A stretch of 64,000 bases of DNA. It comes from Gymnogyps californianus (lineage: Eukaryota; Chordata; Aves; Accipitriformes; Cathartidae). The notes beneath the pieces were generated by a model, which did no database searches, had not been told where the DNA came from, and worked only from the letters and a program-made list of their open reading frames with translations. Where the stretch lies: positions 31,849,437 through 31,913,436 of the forward strand of contig NC_059500.1 of assembly GCF_018139145.2 (NCBI RefSeq), read 5' to 3'. Below are positions 43,601-54,098 of this stretch, in pieces. A program made the translations under genes and the position numbers. Position 1 is the first letter of the stretch, and each line of letters starts with the position of its first letter.

Positions 43601-45485
43601 TCTCAGAATGAGTTAATTCTGTAGGTTCTTAACATAGAGGACTTTGTGTAAGCGTAAAATCTTTTCAGTAATGTCGAAAGATTGATGAGACTAAATAGGA
43701 ACAAAAAATGGTGAGCAGTGTATATGTACGAGAGTACGTAGCCTTATCCCAGCCACTTGGAATGAGCAAACAATGAGCAAGGATTCCAGTAGTGTGAAGC
43801 ATCACTGAAAGCTACATTTTTTGTCAGTGAATGTAAACTTTTGGCTTTAATAATAGTTAAATAATTATTTTGGTGAAATTTCCAACTGAGATTTTAATTT
43901 GCAGATTAGTTTATTTAAATTACCCATTTGTTCTCCTTAGAATTATTATTCGGAGTTCACTCTCTGGAGGATGTATTATTTCAGGAGTTTGCTGATAGCT
44001 TTTGCGTATGCACGCCCACTGCAGTTCTGATACATGAATGATTTCCTGGGTTAATAACAGCTAAATAGTTATTTGATGATTATAGATCCACTAATAAAGT
44101 TTGTTTACCTTGTTTTCCCCTTGGTAACTGGCATTTTTTTGCTTTTGGTTTAGTTTAGAGCTAATCAGTAGTCTCCGGATATATATCCAAAAGTGCTTCA
44201 TCACTTTTTTCTCTCCCTCCATTTAAGGCATAAAAGCAAGGTTGTTTTATTTTCTGATACTGTTTGCTCAGCGCTTAGAAATAAAATTAACTTTATGCTT
44301 AGGGGAAGACGTGGGGTTTCTAATTTATGCAAATGCACAAATCTTTTAACCTTCTTTTTCAAAAGGTCTAAATGCTTATGGTTTCATTTTAACCTGTGAA
44401 AAGGAATTTTGAGATCACTTTTTTTCTGTGGAAGACTTCACAGCTTCAGAAGTGGGAGTGATCCTCTGCAGGAATAGTACATAGGCTTTGGTATTTACTT
44501 GTTTAACACATTGACTCTGACACTGTGCTCCTGTAGGATGTCATTCTGATCAAACTGTGAAATTTACCTGTGAACTCTCACTGGTCTAAGCATGCTTATA
44601 GGTCGGGCTTGTATTGGCCCTTCTACAGAAAACAACAGGTACGGAACAAGATCAGTTTGGTAGAATAAATTATTTTTAAAATTTGAATGGGCCGAGAAGG
44701 TTTCAGGAAGTACAGGGTGGCAGCTGTATCTTAATTCTTTGCAGCTGCTCCAAGTCTGGCACCGTGTTTAAACATGGTTACTGAAGGGGAATTGCATGCT
44801 TTGTTTGGAGAGATTGACAGAAGGTAAAAACTTGTTTTTAAAAAAGGCCTGACCCATAATAAAGTATTTAATGCTGCTTTTATCAAAATCTCCCCTACCA
44901 AATAACATGTATCATCCTCTTGACACCCTTCTAAATGAGGTAACTGTTAAATCCAGTTTGTAAGTGGAAAAGTAGAGACAGGGACTAAGTGATTTTCTAT
45001 AGAATGCAGAGTGATATGGAAATAATCAGCAAAAGAATTAGAAATGCTCCTTCCTAAGAACATGTGGCAAATATTAACCAGTTACTGTTGATAATAACAC
45101 CCCTGTCCAGTATGTAAATAATATTTCACAGATAGGATGTTATGAGAGAAGAAAAAAATTATTATAAATGTAACATGGCCGCTCGCTGCAGTTGCTTGCT
45201 TTCTCCGTGAACTTATTTAGAGGTGTATTTCAGTCTTCTGCCAGTGACCATGTTCTTTTGTTATGACACAGGTATCTCTTTCCAAAGTTTACTCTGTGTT
45301 GGACTGAATTTGTAGAACTCAAGGTACACGTGCCCTGTGAAACCCTTCAGTATGTTGAAGCCAACTATGGCCCAGACTGGAAGGTTCCTGTGAAGACGTG
45401 GGACTGGAAGAGCTCACCATCCAATGTGCAGTACAATGGTGTCTGGCCTGTCGATGAATGGGACGATGTGATTCAAATCTACTGA
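25499..45485 (+). CDS. FKTN: Fukutin, ribitol-5-phosphate transferase (complete, nine coding exons)
   Basis: Golgi type II membrane enzyme that adds the first ribitol-5-phosphate to the core M3 O-mannose glycan of alpha-dystroglycan, before FKRP (established). Coding exons are 25499-25603, 26927-26986, 29838-30041, 31565-31842, 33316-33448, 35108-35237, 36382-36515, 37438-37565 and 45272-45485. All have AG/GT borders and compatible phases, totalling 1386 nt and 461 aa, equal to human fukutin. The N-terminal signal anchor is at residues 8-28. The C-terminal LicD/nucleotidyltransferase-like domain has SSGTCLGWYRQ and the metal-binding DVD at residues 317-319, intact. The start codon is chosen because MQKINKNVV aligns with the human MSRINKNVV. 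No stop or frameshift is seen. It lies downstream of FSD1L in the same orientation, as in human. Confidence 0.98.
26927..26986 (+). CDS. FKTN: FKTN coding exon 2
   Basis: 60 nt in phase 0. Acceptor TTTGATAG, donor GATGG|GTATGT. Encodes [20 protein letters not shown], the luminal stem. Confidence 0.96.
29035..29460 (-). mobile_element. Old CR1 LINE fragment, RT region
   Basis: Antisense match to the CR1 reverse-transcriptase region. Positions 29040-29120 closely resemble 13245-13310 of the other old fragment (GAGATTTGGAGATACTG, AAAAGCCTTGCTAAAGT). 29370-29450 is the antisense of the region before RT motif 1. No 3' end is present, so it is internal and truncated. Lies in an FKTN intron. Confidence 0.7.
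29538..29559. repeat. Perfect 9-bp hairpin
   Basis: AGCACTCTA, loop GAGT, TAGAGTGCT, in an FKTN intron. Confidence 0.85.
29838..30041 (+). CDS. FKTN: FKTN coding exon 3
   Basis: 204 nt in phase 0. Acceptor CAAACAG, donor GAA|GTAAGT. Contains [11 protein letters not shown] and [15 protein letters not shown], matching the human N-terminal domain. Confidence 0.97.
30641..30682 (+). repeat. 21-bp perfect tandem duplication
   Basis: Two identical 21-bp units (30641-30661 and 30662-30682) beginning TTAGATTAATTTATACAGAC. A simple duplication in an FKTN intron. Confidence 0.9.
30708..30762 (+). repeat. Pyrimidine-rich (CT)n/(C)n tract
   Basis: CTCTCT repeats followed by a C run and CAG. It resembles a splice acceptor, but no FKTN exon follows. 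Confidence 0.8.
31565..31842 (+). CDS. FKTN: FKTN coding exon 4
   Basis: 278 nt, phase 0 to 2, preceded by a long CT-rich tract. Contains [42 protein letters not shown] and [16 protein letters not shown], strongly conserved with human. Confidence 0.98.
33316..33448 (+). CDS. FKTN: FKTN coding exon 5
   Basis: 133 nt, phase 2 to 0. Encodes [20 protein letters not shown] and [17 protein letters not shown]. Donor CAG|GTTAGT departs from consensus at +3, and the intron stays open for 41 more codons (see findings). Confidence 0.96.
33449..33609 (+). other. FKTN: Possible FKTN alternative 3' end by intronic polyadenylation
   Basis: Reading through the exon-5 donor adds 41 in-frame codons and a TGA at 33572-33574. 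It is followed by AATAAA at 33604-33609 and a GT/T-rich stretch at about 33630-33655. This has the layout of a composite terminal exon. The product would keep residues 1-260 and lose the transferase domain. Use is inferred. Confidence 0.4.
35108..35237 (+). CDS. FKTN: FKTN coding exon 6
   Basis: 130 nt, phase 0 to 1. Encodes [20 protein letters not shown] to [10 protein letters not shown], where the transferase domain begins. Confidence 0.97.
36382..36515 (+). CDS. FKTN: FKTN coding exon 7, catalytic DVD
   Basis: 134 nt, phase 1 to 0. Acceptor after a long T run. Encodes [20 protein letters not shown] and [11 protein letters not shown]317 and D319 are the metal-binding pair. Confidence 0.98.
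37438..37565 (+). CDS. FKTN: FKTN coding exon 8
   Basis: 128 nt, phase 0 to 2. Encodes [40 protein letters not shown]. The donor AA|GTATGA starts the 7.7-kb last intron that carries the CR1 insertion. Confidence 0.97.
37904..38665 (+). pseudogene. CR1 ORF1 remnant
   Basis: Open for 253 codons, starting [10 protein letters not shown]. It has a Cys-containing segment with a coiled coil ([19 protein letters not shown]) and then an esterase-like block [15 protein letters not shown]. The catalytic Ser of the GDS motif reads Ala here, while the second CR1 at 55000-55060 still reads GDSLLRG. CR1 ORF1 proteins are known to carry esterase domains. No cellular role. Confidence 0.75.
40204..41104 (+). 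pseudogene. CR1 ORF2 reverse-transcriptase remnant
   Basis: Frame 1 is open at 40204-40881, then shifts after an extra G in the run at 40801-40807. Frame 2 is open at 40775-41104. The catalytic YxDD region is missing because of the deletion at about 41118. Confidence 0.85.
41566..45271 (+). other. Rest of FKTN last intron, no feature seen
   Basis: AT-rich, unique-looking sequence between the CR1 and the last FKTN exon. Apart from the short duplication at 42294, no repeat or exon was recognised. Confidence 0.6.
42294..42325 (+). repeat. Short tandem duplication (about 15 bp x 2)
   Basis: GGATTTTGTGTGATGA occurs twice in direct succession in the FKTN last intron. Confidence 0.75.
45272..45485 (+). 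CDS. FKTN: FKTN last coding exon
   Basis: Acceptor ATGACACAG, ends TAC TGA. Encodes [28 protein letters not shown] and [14 protein letters not shown] to the C-terminus VIQIY (human VIQLY). Confidence 0.98.
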
Positions 45486-46256
45486 CAACCTGACTGCTAG
45501 TGGAACATGCCTGCTATCCTTGAAACTGTCAGTCTGTAATTTCCTGTTTCTCAAAGGCATCAAGATTTGTTCCTTTCGTAACTTCTCATCTGTTTCCTAA
45601 GGAGACATTTACCTTTTTTTGTTTAATAGGTATTTTCTTCATCTTCATGATGCATTTTCCAGGTAGTTAAAGGAAAAGATTAAAGGCAACTGAAGAGAAG
45701 GGAAGCTGAAAGAAAAGCTGCACAAAGGGAATAGAGAAGAAATGTTGCAGTAAACTTATGGGTAGTTGACTGTTTAAATGTTAGCAGTGGCCAGGTGGCT
45801 TAGACTTTCCTGGGATCATCACAACCTTGGGACTGTTCACTTCTCAAGCTTAAGGGAGGGATAGGATGGAAAAATCCCAGAGAAGTTCCTCTTTTTTCAG
45901 AGGAGATCCTGCGAATATTCAACCTTTAAACACCAGAATTATGAGTACCTCAAATGTTCTTGATTCAAGACTGATACATCCCTACGATATGCAACAAGTT
46001 GCTCTTGGGAGTGCAATGTTTCTATTACACAGAACCCATGTGACCCACCTGCTTTACATGTAGGAGGTATTGGGTAATGGTGTAATACTAAATGAATGGA
46101 AGGAGAAACTATCCACATCAGACATCTTCCAATAACAGTTGGGGCTTTTGTGAACTAACCACTGCATGCAATTATGACAGGGAATGTTATCAGTTTTTTT
46201 TTTCTTTTTTAAGAACATGAAGGTGTATGCCACAGGGATGTCTTTCCCATGAAAAA

Positions 46257-46262
46257 AATAAA
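46257..46262 (+). terminator. Poly(A) signal, proximal, FKTN
   Basis: AATAAA 772 nt after the FKTN stop. A TGTG/T-rich region follows at about 46287. Confidence 0.5.
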
Positions 46263-47783
46263 TATTCTGGTTTTGATGTCCCAGTTAGTGTGTTCTCCAT
46301 GTAAAGGTTTTGATTAGATTTTAGAAAATGATAGCTATCCCTGCTTTCTTACAAGTAGATAGAAATGAGGGTATTGATAGTTTTCAGTTTAACATGGGCT
46401 AACAGAACAGAGACCTCAGAGAATCGCAGTTCTTTTCTCTAAGTGTAAGCAGAAGTGTGTACAAATACCAACTGTTCCATCAAATTTGCAGTAGCATAAT
46501 TGCAAGTGAAGTGTTAGTGTAACATTAGGCTTTGGATGGGAAGAAAGTGGAAGCCTGACAATTCTCTCCTCCTGCGTCTGCTGCTTGCGCTTTTGGTCAA
46601 TGAAGTAAGCTTTCTTCTTCAATATTTTGCAGTGGGATAATAGCTTTCATATGAGTGCGTGTGTCCAAGTTTGTTCCAGTCCTGCTGTGCAGGGAAGACA
46701 AGGCACTAGAGCTGCTAGTGAGTTACGACTGTAATATACGGTACAGACCCAGGAGTACTTGTGAACCAGTGTCAAGGTCCTGAATGGAGCTCATGTTTAC
46801 TTGCAACAAACCTGTATCCATTCTTTCCTTGCTAAAGCAGAAAGGCTATCTATGGGTCGCAGCTTTTCCACCTTTCACTGGGTAGAGGTAGGCTGAGTCT
46901 GTGGTTTGCGTTCTGTTGATCTGCAGTTTTCGGCTGTGTATTCAAGTGTGTACAGTTCTGGAGAGATGAAATAGCTACTGCCGTGCGGCGGTTTTACTAC
47001 TGTATCATTCCAGGTGCACTCTGGGGCTTCCCTGCTGTTTTTGTCCTGGAGTGCGCTGCATGCTTTTCCTGCCAATCCTCTCAGTTCCAGTGGTCTCCTG
47101 CCACTGAAGCACTGGGGTAAATTATTCAGCTTCTGGCAACAACTTGTCATGCTGGCTCTTCAATTGGTATGGCAACTTTGTTAGCTTTGCCTAATTAAGA
47201 AGAGAGAGATGTAAAATACTGCTAATGCCATTTACTCGGTAAAGTAAACATTACATCATAAGGGATAATTTCTCAGGTAGAATTTTTTGTATTTTTTCCT
47301 TAAAATGAAAAAAGCCAATGTCCATATGGTTTTTGTGTTCAGAACTCTGTTGTCGTGAACTTCTTTGTTTAGTAATGTACAATAAGCCTGTGAGTTTTTC
47401 AAATGTGATAGATGTTTAAAAGTGAAAGAAAAGATACTATCAGAAAATTATAATCCTGTCAAATTTTTGACTTTGTATTTGTAGATGGAAAGACTAATGG
47501 AAAAAAATGCATGTCCCTGAAAGGGAGGATGTCTTAAATAGTTGATTATACCTGTAAGTTATTCTTCAGGTTAAAATATTTTCTTTTCAGAAGATACAAG
47601 TGTATATTTAACACTGATTAAAAGGAGAGTCTAATTTTCAACTCAAGATGTTGTTTCATCCTTTGTTTTGTCATCTTGGGCAGCATTTAACACACTTCAT
47701 TGCAGTTACTGTGACATAATGCACAGAGAAAAATTTTGAACTGTTTCTTACACTGCTTATTGACTGTCTAACTTTTATTTTTT

Positions 47784-47823
47784 AATAAAGATACTTGGAC
47801 ACAACAAAGATACTTGGAATAAA
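47784..47823 (+). terminator. Two poly(A) signals in a tandem duplication, FKTN distal
   Basis: AATAAA at 47784-47789 and 47818-47823, each beside AAAGATACTTGGA or ATACTTGGAATAAAG. Confidence 0.5.
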
Positions 47824-48349
47824 GCAGATGCCTATATGTAGGAAAAAGGATCTTGCAATTGCACAAACACATTGCAGTCCTGCATGTTTCCTGTCATGCT
47901 TTGTGCAGTGCCCTGACCGCAGATTTCCTGCTTTTAGGATTGCGTCCCAAGGAGCGGTGTAAACATCGTAGAACTGGTGCTCTTCGAAGGCATGCCATGA
48001 TGCTGAAGCCTTACCATTCCCCACGGAAACACCCAGATTTAGGCATTTGTCTCCTCTTAGGTTCTCCTGAATTGCCTCATCTGAAATGAATTCTTAATTC
48101 TGTGTTACCTTCCTAACTTACTAACTACCTTCATTTTGAAAGTGCTCTGGAGAGGAGAGCAATTTCTAAATTCTCTTAATGGCATGCATTTAAGGTCTTA
48201 AGCAACAACATGCAAAGTACCTTGACTTTCATGTAGCAAATAAAGCACGTTACATATGTGTAACATATCACACATACAAAAGATATCAGAGCCTATTCAA
48301 GGATGCCCATGAGCCAAGAAGAGGGTAGCAAGAGGTTCAAAGCTGCGGA

Positions 48350-48560
48350 ATAACTGCAAAGAAAGATTGAAGAAACAGGGTTGCCTGAAGAGAAGGGACT
48401 GTGAAGAGCCATTTTCAAAAGCCATGAAAGGTGGTTACAAAAAGGAAGGGATGTATGTGCTCCCTTTCCATGATTGGTAGGAAACAGAAGTAAATGGGAG
48501 GAACGCAAATTGAGGTTGCCTGCATAGAATACTGGAGTATTTTACATGTGGACATGTGTG
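48350..48560 (+). mobile_element. Very old CR1-like 3' fragment
   Basis: Weak similarity to the CR1 C-terminal region (GATTGAAGAAACAGGGTTGC, GCAAATTGAGGTTGCC resembling the segment after SDRTRGN). Much decayed and without a 3' terminus. Uncertain. Confidence 0.4.
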
Positions 48561-50519
48561 AAGCCTTTGACTTTGGGGGTCTCTGAGAACACATCAGACA
48601 AATGTCAGCCAAGACTGACTGTAGTTAAGGACTGACTGTAGTTAATCCTATCTTCCAGCTGGAGGGACTTCTGTTTTCCGTGGTTCTGTAGCAGTTTTCA
48701 ATAACTTCCTGCTTTTACAAAATGGAAATTGGAATCATCGTTTGTATATGAGCTTAAGAAAGGTTATATTTCTAGAATCAGATACTAGAGCTTATACTGG
48801 GAGTGATGGTGAATCACCACCCCACTGTGGATGTGACACGAAACGGCAGCATCTCGAGCGCTTGAAAAAAGTGATCATTTACAACAAGAGTGCAATGCAG
48901 CTTTTCCGAAGGATATGTCTGAGCCAAACTGAGGCTGTAGAACAATCTTGTAATTCCTGCACAGAACAGATGATGCTTGGCCGCGCAGGGCAGTGAGCGT
49001 CTGAGGGAGATGCTGACGCTTTTGATCTGTCTGGAAGGAATCTTCTGATAGAAGAAGGGCCTGTGTATGTTCCACCTGACTCTTCTTTCAAAGTCAGAAA
49101 TGGAAGGTAGACAAAACTGTGATGATACAGATAGGAGAAAGTCCTGAAAATATGGTCGAGTCTTTCTCTGCTGTCCAAATGAAAAAAAAGTAGCTGATTT
49201 TGTATGCCCTTTCCCTTGAAACAGAGTCTGGGAGATGCCAGTTCCCAGTGTTAAAAACAAACAGTTTGCATCCTTTGCTGCTTTAGAATTCTCTCCCCTC
49301 ATCATAAGTCTTAAAGTCTGTCAACTCAAGAGAAAAGCAGTCTCTGCTTTGCACTGTCAGCTGGAATTGTTTGTTTTGCACAGATGAATGAGATGTTAAA
49401 GGAGTAACATCGTGTAATAATACAGATACCTTCCCTCCTTCCAAGGACTGGCTTGTCGTGGTGCAATGACTTTCAGGAACTTAGTTCTGTCCTTTATTAC
49501 TCATTGGCAGAATTCTCTGAGTTCACACAGCAGTTCAAGAAACTGAGGGGCAGCTACCTCACTGTTTAGGCTTGTTTTCTTTCTCTTCATGTAATTCTGT
49601 CACACTATGTATTGCAGAACAAAATGCGGGAACTTGGGAAACTGCATGGAAGCACATAAAAGACTATCCAGCGCTTGTATTTAATGATCTACATCCTCTG
49701 TTTTGGTAAATAGGCACCAGCAGCTGATTTACATCAGCTGATGATCTTGCTTAATAGCATTAGATTGCCTAATGGCGAGTTCTCTACTGAGGCTAGTTTT
49801 ATACATAAATGTCCTATTGATTTAGACTGCAGCAGAGCATGTGAGCTATGAGCTGAATGAGTCTTATCAAATCCAAGTCACTGCTGTAATTAAGGGGTGT
49901 GGGTGAGAGCTTTCCCCTTGAAAAAAGGAAGGGACAATTGAAGTTTTGTTCTTAAAGGAGGGAAACTAACACTGTTGTGGTTGTGCCTGTTTTCCTGAAA
50001 TAAATCTTTCCTGCAGCTTAAAAGAGAAGTCACATATTTTATCCAGAATTTAATAGGTGAACTGTCATGCCTGGAGCTTTGCAGATCGTATTGCGTGCTC
50101 ATAACATTCCTCTTCCGGCCCTAAAACTTCTGAATACCTTCTTTTATCATCAGAGTAATTAGCTTGAATGTTAGTGGGTACAATATACCTGTATTTCAGA
50201 CTGCTGGGGCATAGGACGTTGGTATCACTTAGGGCAGTAATACATCTGACAGAGTACCATACTGTGCAAAGATACTCGGACTAGTTCTGAACCAGAAAGC
50301 ACTTTAGAGCTACGGTTGATAACAAGTTGAATACATAGTAACATAGGATGATGTTGTGACCAAAGGAAATGAGATGGGATGTAGACAAAGTGCTAGCATC
50401 GCAGGAAGAGTGGAATGAAACTTTTGTTACTATGTTCAGCATTTCAGGTGGTGTATAGACATCAGTGCAGGCCCTCACCTATTAAGGTGGTGGACCAGTT
50501 GGGGAGTGTCAAGAGGAAA

Positions 50520-50840
50520 ATAGTGGGCTATAGGAAACCACCTACACGGAAATGTTGAAAGAACTGGGGTTGTTTAGGCTGAGAAGGATGTGGCAGGTAC
50601 TCCATCCTGTTCACTTGGTTGATAATGCAAGAATGCAGAAGCTTAAATTTCACCAAGGAAGATCAGACTGGACTGTTGGGAAAGTTTTTGGAATTTAAAG
50701 AGAGGGTAATAGTTTGGGGAAGGGCATAGTATCTCGACCCCTGGAGCCCTTCAAGAATGTGGTTGGGCTATAAATGTCTGGAAGAAATTATGTGATTGCA
50801 TGTCTTCTTGCCCTTACCTGGAAGAGGGCCTGACTGAGTT
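50520..50840 (+). mobile_element. Old CR1 3' fragment
   Basis: GAACTGGGGTTGTTTAGGCTGAGAAGG matches the CR1 stretch ELGLFxLxxR, and a worn copy of the downstream segment continues to about 50830 (CCCTTCAAGAATGTGG, GTCTGGAAGAAATTATGTG). Sense orientation. Confidence 0.6.
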
Positions 50841-50893
50841 TAGGAAATTATTTTCTTATTTCTTTGTTTTCTTTTGATTTATTTTCTTACTTT

Positions 50894-50915
50894 GGGGGGG
50901 GGGGGGGGGTGGGGG
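50894..50915 (+). repeat. G-rich homopolymer
   Basis: 16 G, a T, then 5 G in an otherwise AT-rich spacer. Confidence 0.85.
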
Positions 50916-51147
50916 TGTTGTGGCATCTAAACAATATTTGACCTGCACAATTCAGGCTGCTGAGAGACCTGATGCAACATCTTTATTTCCTGAGATATGG
51001 ATAGTGTTAGCAGGCTAGGGGTGCTATTCTCAAAAGTTTAGTTTGCTGTCCTAAGAGTGATTAATAGTGTTTATTTCAGGAAGTCCAGGTTTGCTAGGTG
51101 GCATTGGGATAAAAGGTCACAGGTAGGTATGGATCTCTACCTTCAGA

Positions 51148-51550
51148 CAAAAATCCCAGAATCACAGAGCGGTGTAGGTTGGATGGGACCTCTGGTCATC
51201 TGGTCCAACCTCCTTGTTCCAGCACGGCTACATACAGCTAGTTGCCCATGACTGCGTCCAGATGGCTTTTGAATATTTCCAAGGATGGAGACTCCACAGC
51301 CTCTCTGGGCAACCTGTGCCAGTGCTCCGTCACCCTCACAATGAAAAAGTGTTTCTTGATGTTCAGGAGGAACCTCCTGTATTTCAGTTTTTGCCCATTG
51401 CCTCTTGTCCTGTCAGTGGGCACCACTGGAAAGAATCTAGCTCGTTCATCTTTGCACCCTCCCTTCAAGTATTTATATACATTGATGAGATCCCCCCTGA
51501 GTCTTTGGTCAGAAGAGGAAGGTTAAAGAAAATGTACCCCCCTGATAAAT
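51148..51550 (-). mobile_element. CR1 LINE 3' fragment (older subfamily)
   Basis: The antisense strand codes the CR1 ORF2 C-terminus (RTRGNGQKLKYRRFLLNIKK, HWHRLPREAVESPSLEIFKS). It ends at the typical 3' end whose complement reads GAATCACAGAGCGGTGTAGG, near 51158. 5'-truncated at about 51545, next to the 3' end of the following CR1. Confidence 0.9.
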
Positions 51551-52015
51551 CATAGCATCATAGAATCATAGAACCATAGAACGGTTTGGGTTGGAAGGGA
51601 CCTTAAACATCTTTTAGTTCCAACCCCCCTGCTGTGGGCAGGGACATCTTCCACTAGATCACAATGTTCAAAGCCCCTTCCAACCTGGCCTTGAACACTT
51701 CCAGGGAGGGGGCATCCCCAGCCTCTCTGGGCAACCTGTTCCACTGTCTCGTCAGCCTCATGGTAAAGAATTTCTTCCAAATATCTAAGCTACCCTCTTT
51801 CAGTTTAAAACTGTTACCCCTCGTCCTATCACTACACGCCCTGATAAAGTGTCCCTCCTCATCTTTCCTGTACACCCCCTTCAAGTACTGGAAGGCTGCT
51901 ATAAGGTGTCCTGAGAGCCTTCTCTTCTCCAGGCTGAACAACCCCAACTCTCTCAGCCTGTCTTCATAGGAGAGGTGCTCCAGCCCCCGATCATCTTTGT
52001 GGCCCTCCTCTGGAC

Positions 52016-52549
52016 TCACTTCAACAGGTCCATGTCCTTCTTATGTTGGGGGCCCCGGAGCTGAACACAGTACTTCAGGTGGGGTCTCACAAGAGTGGAG
52101 TAGAGGGGCAGAATCACCTCCCTCGACCTGCTGGTCACGCTTCTTTTGATGCAGCCCAGGATACGGTTGGCTTTCTGAGCTGTGAGCGCACGTTGCTGGC
52201 TCATGTTCAGTTTTTCATCCACCAGTACCCCCAAGTCCTTCTCTGCAGGGCTGTTCTCAATCCACTCATTGCCCAGCCTGTATCCATGTTTGGGATTGCC
52301 CTGACCCATGGGCAGGACCTTGCACTTGGCCTTGTTGAACTTCATGAGGTTCGCACAGGCCCACCTCTCAAGCGTGTCAAGGTTCCTCTGGATGGCATCC
52401 ATTCCCTCTAGAGTATCAACCACAACACTCAGCTTAGTGTCATCTGCAAACTTGCTGAGGATGCCCTCAATCCCACTGTCCATGTCCCCGACAAAGATGT
52501 CAAATAATACTGCTCCCAATACAGACCCCTGAGGAACGCCACTCATCAC
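52016..52549 (-). pseudogene. CR1 ORF2 segment with catalytic RT motif
   Basis: 177 codons open. Carries [31 protein letters not shown] (RT motif with ADD) and the connection to [20 protein letters not shown]. This block is missing from the FKTN-intron CR1. It is cut from the rest of ORF2 by frameshifts on both sides. Confidence 0.85.
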
Positions 52550-53462
52550 TGGTCTTCACCCAGACAGCGAGCCATTGACCGCAACTCTTTTGAGTGCGAC
52601 CATCCAGCCAATTCCTATCCACCAAGTGGTCCACCCATCAAATCCATGTCTCTCCAATTTAGGGACAAGGATGTCGTGCGGGACAGTGTCAAATGCTTTG
52701 CACAAGTCCAGGTAGATGATGTCAGTCACTCTTCCCTTGTCCACCAATGCTGTAACCCCATTGTAGAAGGCCACCAAATTTGTCAGGCACGATTTGCCCT
52801 CTAGTGAAGCCATGTTGGCCGTCACCAATCACCCCTCTGTTTTCCATATGCCTTGGCGTAGTTTCCATGAGGATCTGCTCCATGATCTTGCCAGGCACAG
52901 AGGCGAGACTGACTGGCCTGTAGTTCCCTAGGTCTTCCTTTTTTCCCTTTTTAAAAATGAGGATTATGTTTCCTGTTTTCCAGTTATTGGGAACTTCACC
53001 GGACTGCCACGGCTTTTCAAATACGATGGATAGTGGCTTAGCAACTTCATCCGCCCATTCCCTCAGGGCCCTCAGATTCATCTCATCAGGTCCCATGGAC
53101 TTTTGCACCTTCAGGTTCCTTAGATGGTCTCGAACCTGATCTTCTTCTATGGTGGCCGGTTCTTCATTCTACCGGTCCCTTCCTTTGCCTTCTGTGACTT
53201 GCGCAGTGTGGCTGGAGCAGTTGCCGGTGAAGACTGAGGCAAAAAAGTTGTTGAGTACCTCAGCCTTCTCCATGTTGGCTGTAGCCAGGTCTCCTGTTTT
53301 GCTCATCTGGGGGGTATAGTTTCTTTCATCTTCCTTTGTTGTCCTCTGTACCTTCTTGTTATTTTTTACATCCCTAGCCAAGTTCAGCTCCAGCTGTGCC
53401 TTGGCTTTCCTGATCCCCTCCCTACACTCCTGGGCCATACGCCTATAATCTCCCTAGGATGT

Positions 53463-54098
53463 CTACCCCTGCCTCCACTGCCAATGCATTTTTGTTTTGT
53501 GTTTTAGTTCAGCTAAGAGCTCTTGACTTAGCCAAGCTGGCCTCCTGCCTCCCCTGCCTGACTTCTTGCATGTTGAGATTGAGACCTTTTGCACCCTAAG
53601 AAAAATGTCTTTAAATATCTCCCAGCTCTCTTTCGCTCCTTTATCTCTGAGGGCAGTTTCCCAAGGGGTCCCACGCAATAGCACCCTAACCAGCTGAAAG
53701 TTTGCCTTTCTGAGGTTTAGGGTCCTGACTCTACTTTTTACCCATCCTGTACCCCTCAAGATTGAAAATTCTACCAAGGCATGATTGCTGCAGCCCAGGC
53801 TACCTCCAGTCATCACCTCTCTGATAAGTTCTTCCGCATTAGTGAGCAACAGGTCCAGCAGCGCCTCTCCTTTGGTCGGGCTCTCCATCACCTGTACTAG
53901 GAAGTTGTCTTCAGCACACTCCAGTAGTTGCCTGGACTGCTTGCAGTTTGCTGTGCCGCTTTTCCAGCAGATGTCTGGGTGGCTGAAGTCCCCTATCAAG
54001 ATCAGGGCCTGTGAGCATGATGCTTCCTGCAGCTGAACAAAGAACTCTTCATTGGTCTCCCCTCCTTGATCAGGTGGCCTGTAGTAGACACCAACCAC
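53463..54098 (-). pseudogene. CR1 ORF2 endonuclease-side segment
   Basis: 211 codons open. VGVYYRPPDQGGETNEEFFV and LILIGDFSHPDICWKS are the APE endonuclease C-terminal motifs; the rest leads into the region before RT. Confidence 0.85.

Larger units (their letters stand above)
45486..47840 (+). other. FKTN: FKTN 3' UTR (end uncertain)
   Basis: No coding signal. Poly(A) signals AATAAA at 46257-46262, 47784-47789 and 47818-47823; the last two lie in a small duplicated segment (AAAGATACTTGGA twice). Human FKTN has a long 3' UTR, so either or both sites could be used. Confidence 0.55.
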
